Source of the DNA: Selaginella moellendorffii
Taxonomy: Eukaryota > Streptophyta > Lycopodiopsida > Selaginellales > Selaginellaceae
Direction: 5' to 3'
DNA: 64,000 bases
NCBI RefSeq assembly: GCF_000143415.4
Contig: NW_003314295.1
Span: 372,001 to 436,000 of the forward strand
The translations under genes and the position numbers were made by a program. The notes beneath the pieces were generated by a model, which saw only the letters and a list, made by a program, of their open reading frames with translations, was not told the origin of the DNA and did no database searches. Below are positions 63,747 through 64,000 of this stretch, in pieces (position 1 is the first letter of the stretch; each line of letters starts with the position of its first letter).

Positions 63747-64000
63747 AGCTGGGCTCTCGCTCTTCTTCTTGCTTGCTGAAGGAAAAACCTCGCTGAGAGA
63801 GCGTCCGGTCTACTAGTACGTCCCAATGATGAATGATCCTGAGCCGTCGGATTGGCTCCATCCGGCGGCCAGCATTCACGTACGAGGAAAGAAAATGCTC
63901 GTATCTTTCTAGTAGCCGTCGCTTTCCATTTCGTGATCTTTGCTCCATTCTAGAGGCAACCTTGGAGACTTGCTTGGATGGCTTTGCACATGGAAATATA
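63747..64000 (-). promoter_or_regulatory. 5' flank of the intact B3 gene
   Basis: About 240 bp upstream of the ATG are shared with the truncated sister (29080-29315) and then diverge at ggatggctttgca, which marks the edge of the duplication. An upstream ORF starting at 63948 is open but shows no domain and is read through only if intron 1 is retained. No clear TATA box is visible. Confidence 0.4.

Noticed and set aside
62539-63948. Single-exon 469-aa reading of the B3 locus
   Set aside because: It reads through two clear introns (GTAAGC...TTTTCTGCAG and one ending cttcgcag), inserts a hydrophobic run into the middle of the B3 domain, and uses an upstream region with no domain; the sister copy is frameshifted there.

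Overview
This window looks like repeat-rich nuclear DNA of a land plant. The best guess from sequence style is a lycophyte of the Selaginella moellendorffii type, for these reasons: pentatricopeptide-repeat (PPR) remnants with long runs of PLS-type motifs, very short introns (73-124 bp in the genes that can be modelled), a B3 transcription-factor gene, plant-type Ty3/gypsy elements, a PIF/Harbinger-like element and a MITE. No rRNA, tRNA, CRISPR array or bacterial-style operon was seen.

Almost everything between 3.6 and 64 kb is a set of shuffled copies of one ancestral module. In the forward direction of that module the order is: (1) a Crinkler-like P-loop NTPase gene whose last exon encodes a conserved 121-aa segment; (2) a short ORF of unknown function; (3) a cysteine-rich secreted-peptide-like gene on the opposite strand; (4) a B3-domain gene or its C-terminal domain alone; (5) a 52-56 aa ORF on the opposite strand; (6) an AT-rich spacer with a ~30 bp minisatellite. 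Plus-oriented copies start near 6.3, 15.4, 23.4, 38.2 and 58.2 kb. Minus-oriented copies end near 15.4, 23.4, 38.1 and 52.3 kb, and another inverted copy lies at 30.9-34.9 kb. Two B3 loci (27.9-29.1 and 62.5-63.7 kb) carry the full gene; only the second is intact. Six of nine 121-aa segments are open. All three long NTPase copies are broken.

Layout: 1-3.2 kb, right end of a Ty3/gypsy element; 4.3-5.9 kb, PPR pseudogene; 6.3-9.3 kb, first module; 9.7-13.2 kb, inverted gypsy element; 14.5-23.4 kb, three module pieces including the first NTPase copy; 23.5-29.3 kb, module with a truncated B3 gene; 29.4-30.8 kb, kinase-like pseudogene; 30.9-34.9 kb, inverted module pieces; 34.9-38.1 kb, second NTPase copy; 38.2-47.3 kb, module carrying a gypsy element at the same site as the 9.7 kb one, plus a Harbinger-like element and a MITE; 47.3-49.2 kb, gypsy 5' half; 49.3-52.3 kb, third NTPase copy; 52.4-54 kb, module scrap and AT-rich DNA; 54-56.1 kb, gypsy fragment; 56.1-58.2 kb, second PPR pseudogene; 58.2-64 kb, last module with a 1.1 kb solo LTR and the intact B3 gene.

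The strongest observations are: two gypsy copies sharing one insertion site with three empty paralogous sites; micro-inversions of 27 and 37 bp, one flipping a splice acceptor; independent lesions at the same Walker A motif; and recurring small ORFs that stay open while neighbouring DNA decays. Functional names rest on motifs read by eye, not on database searches.
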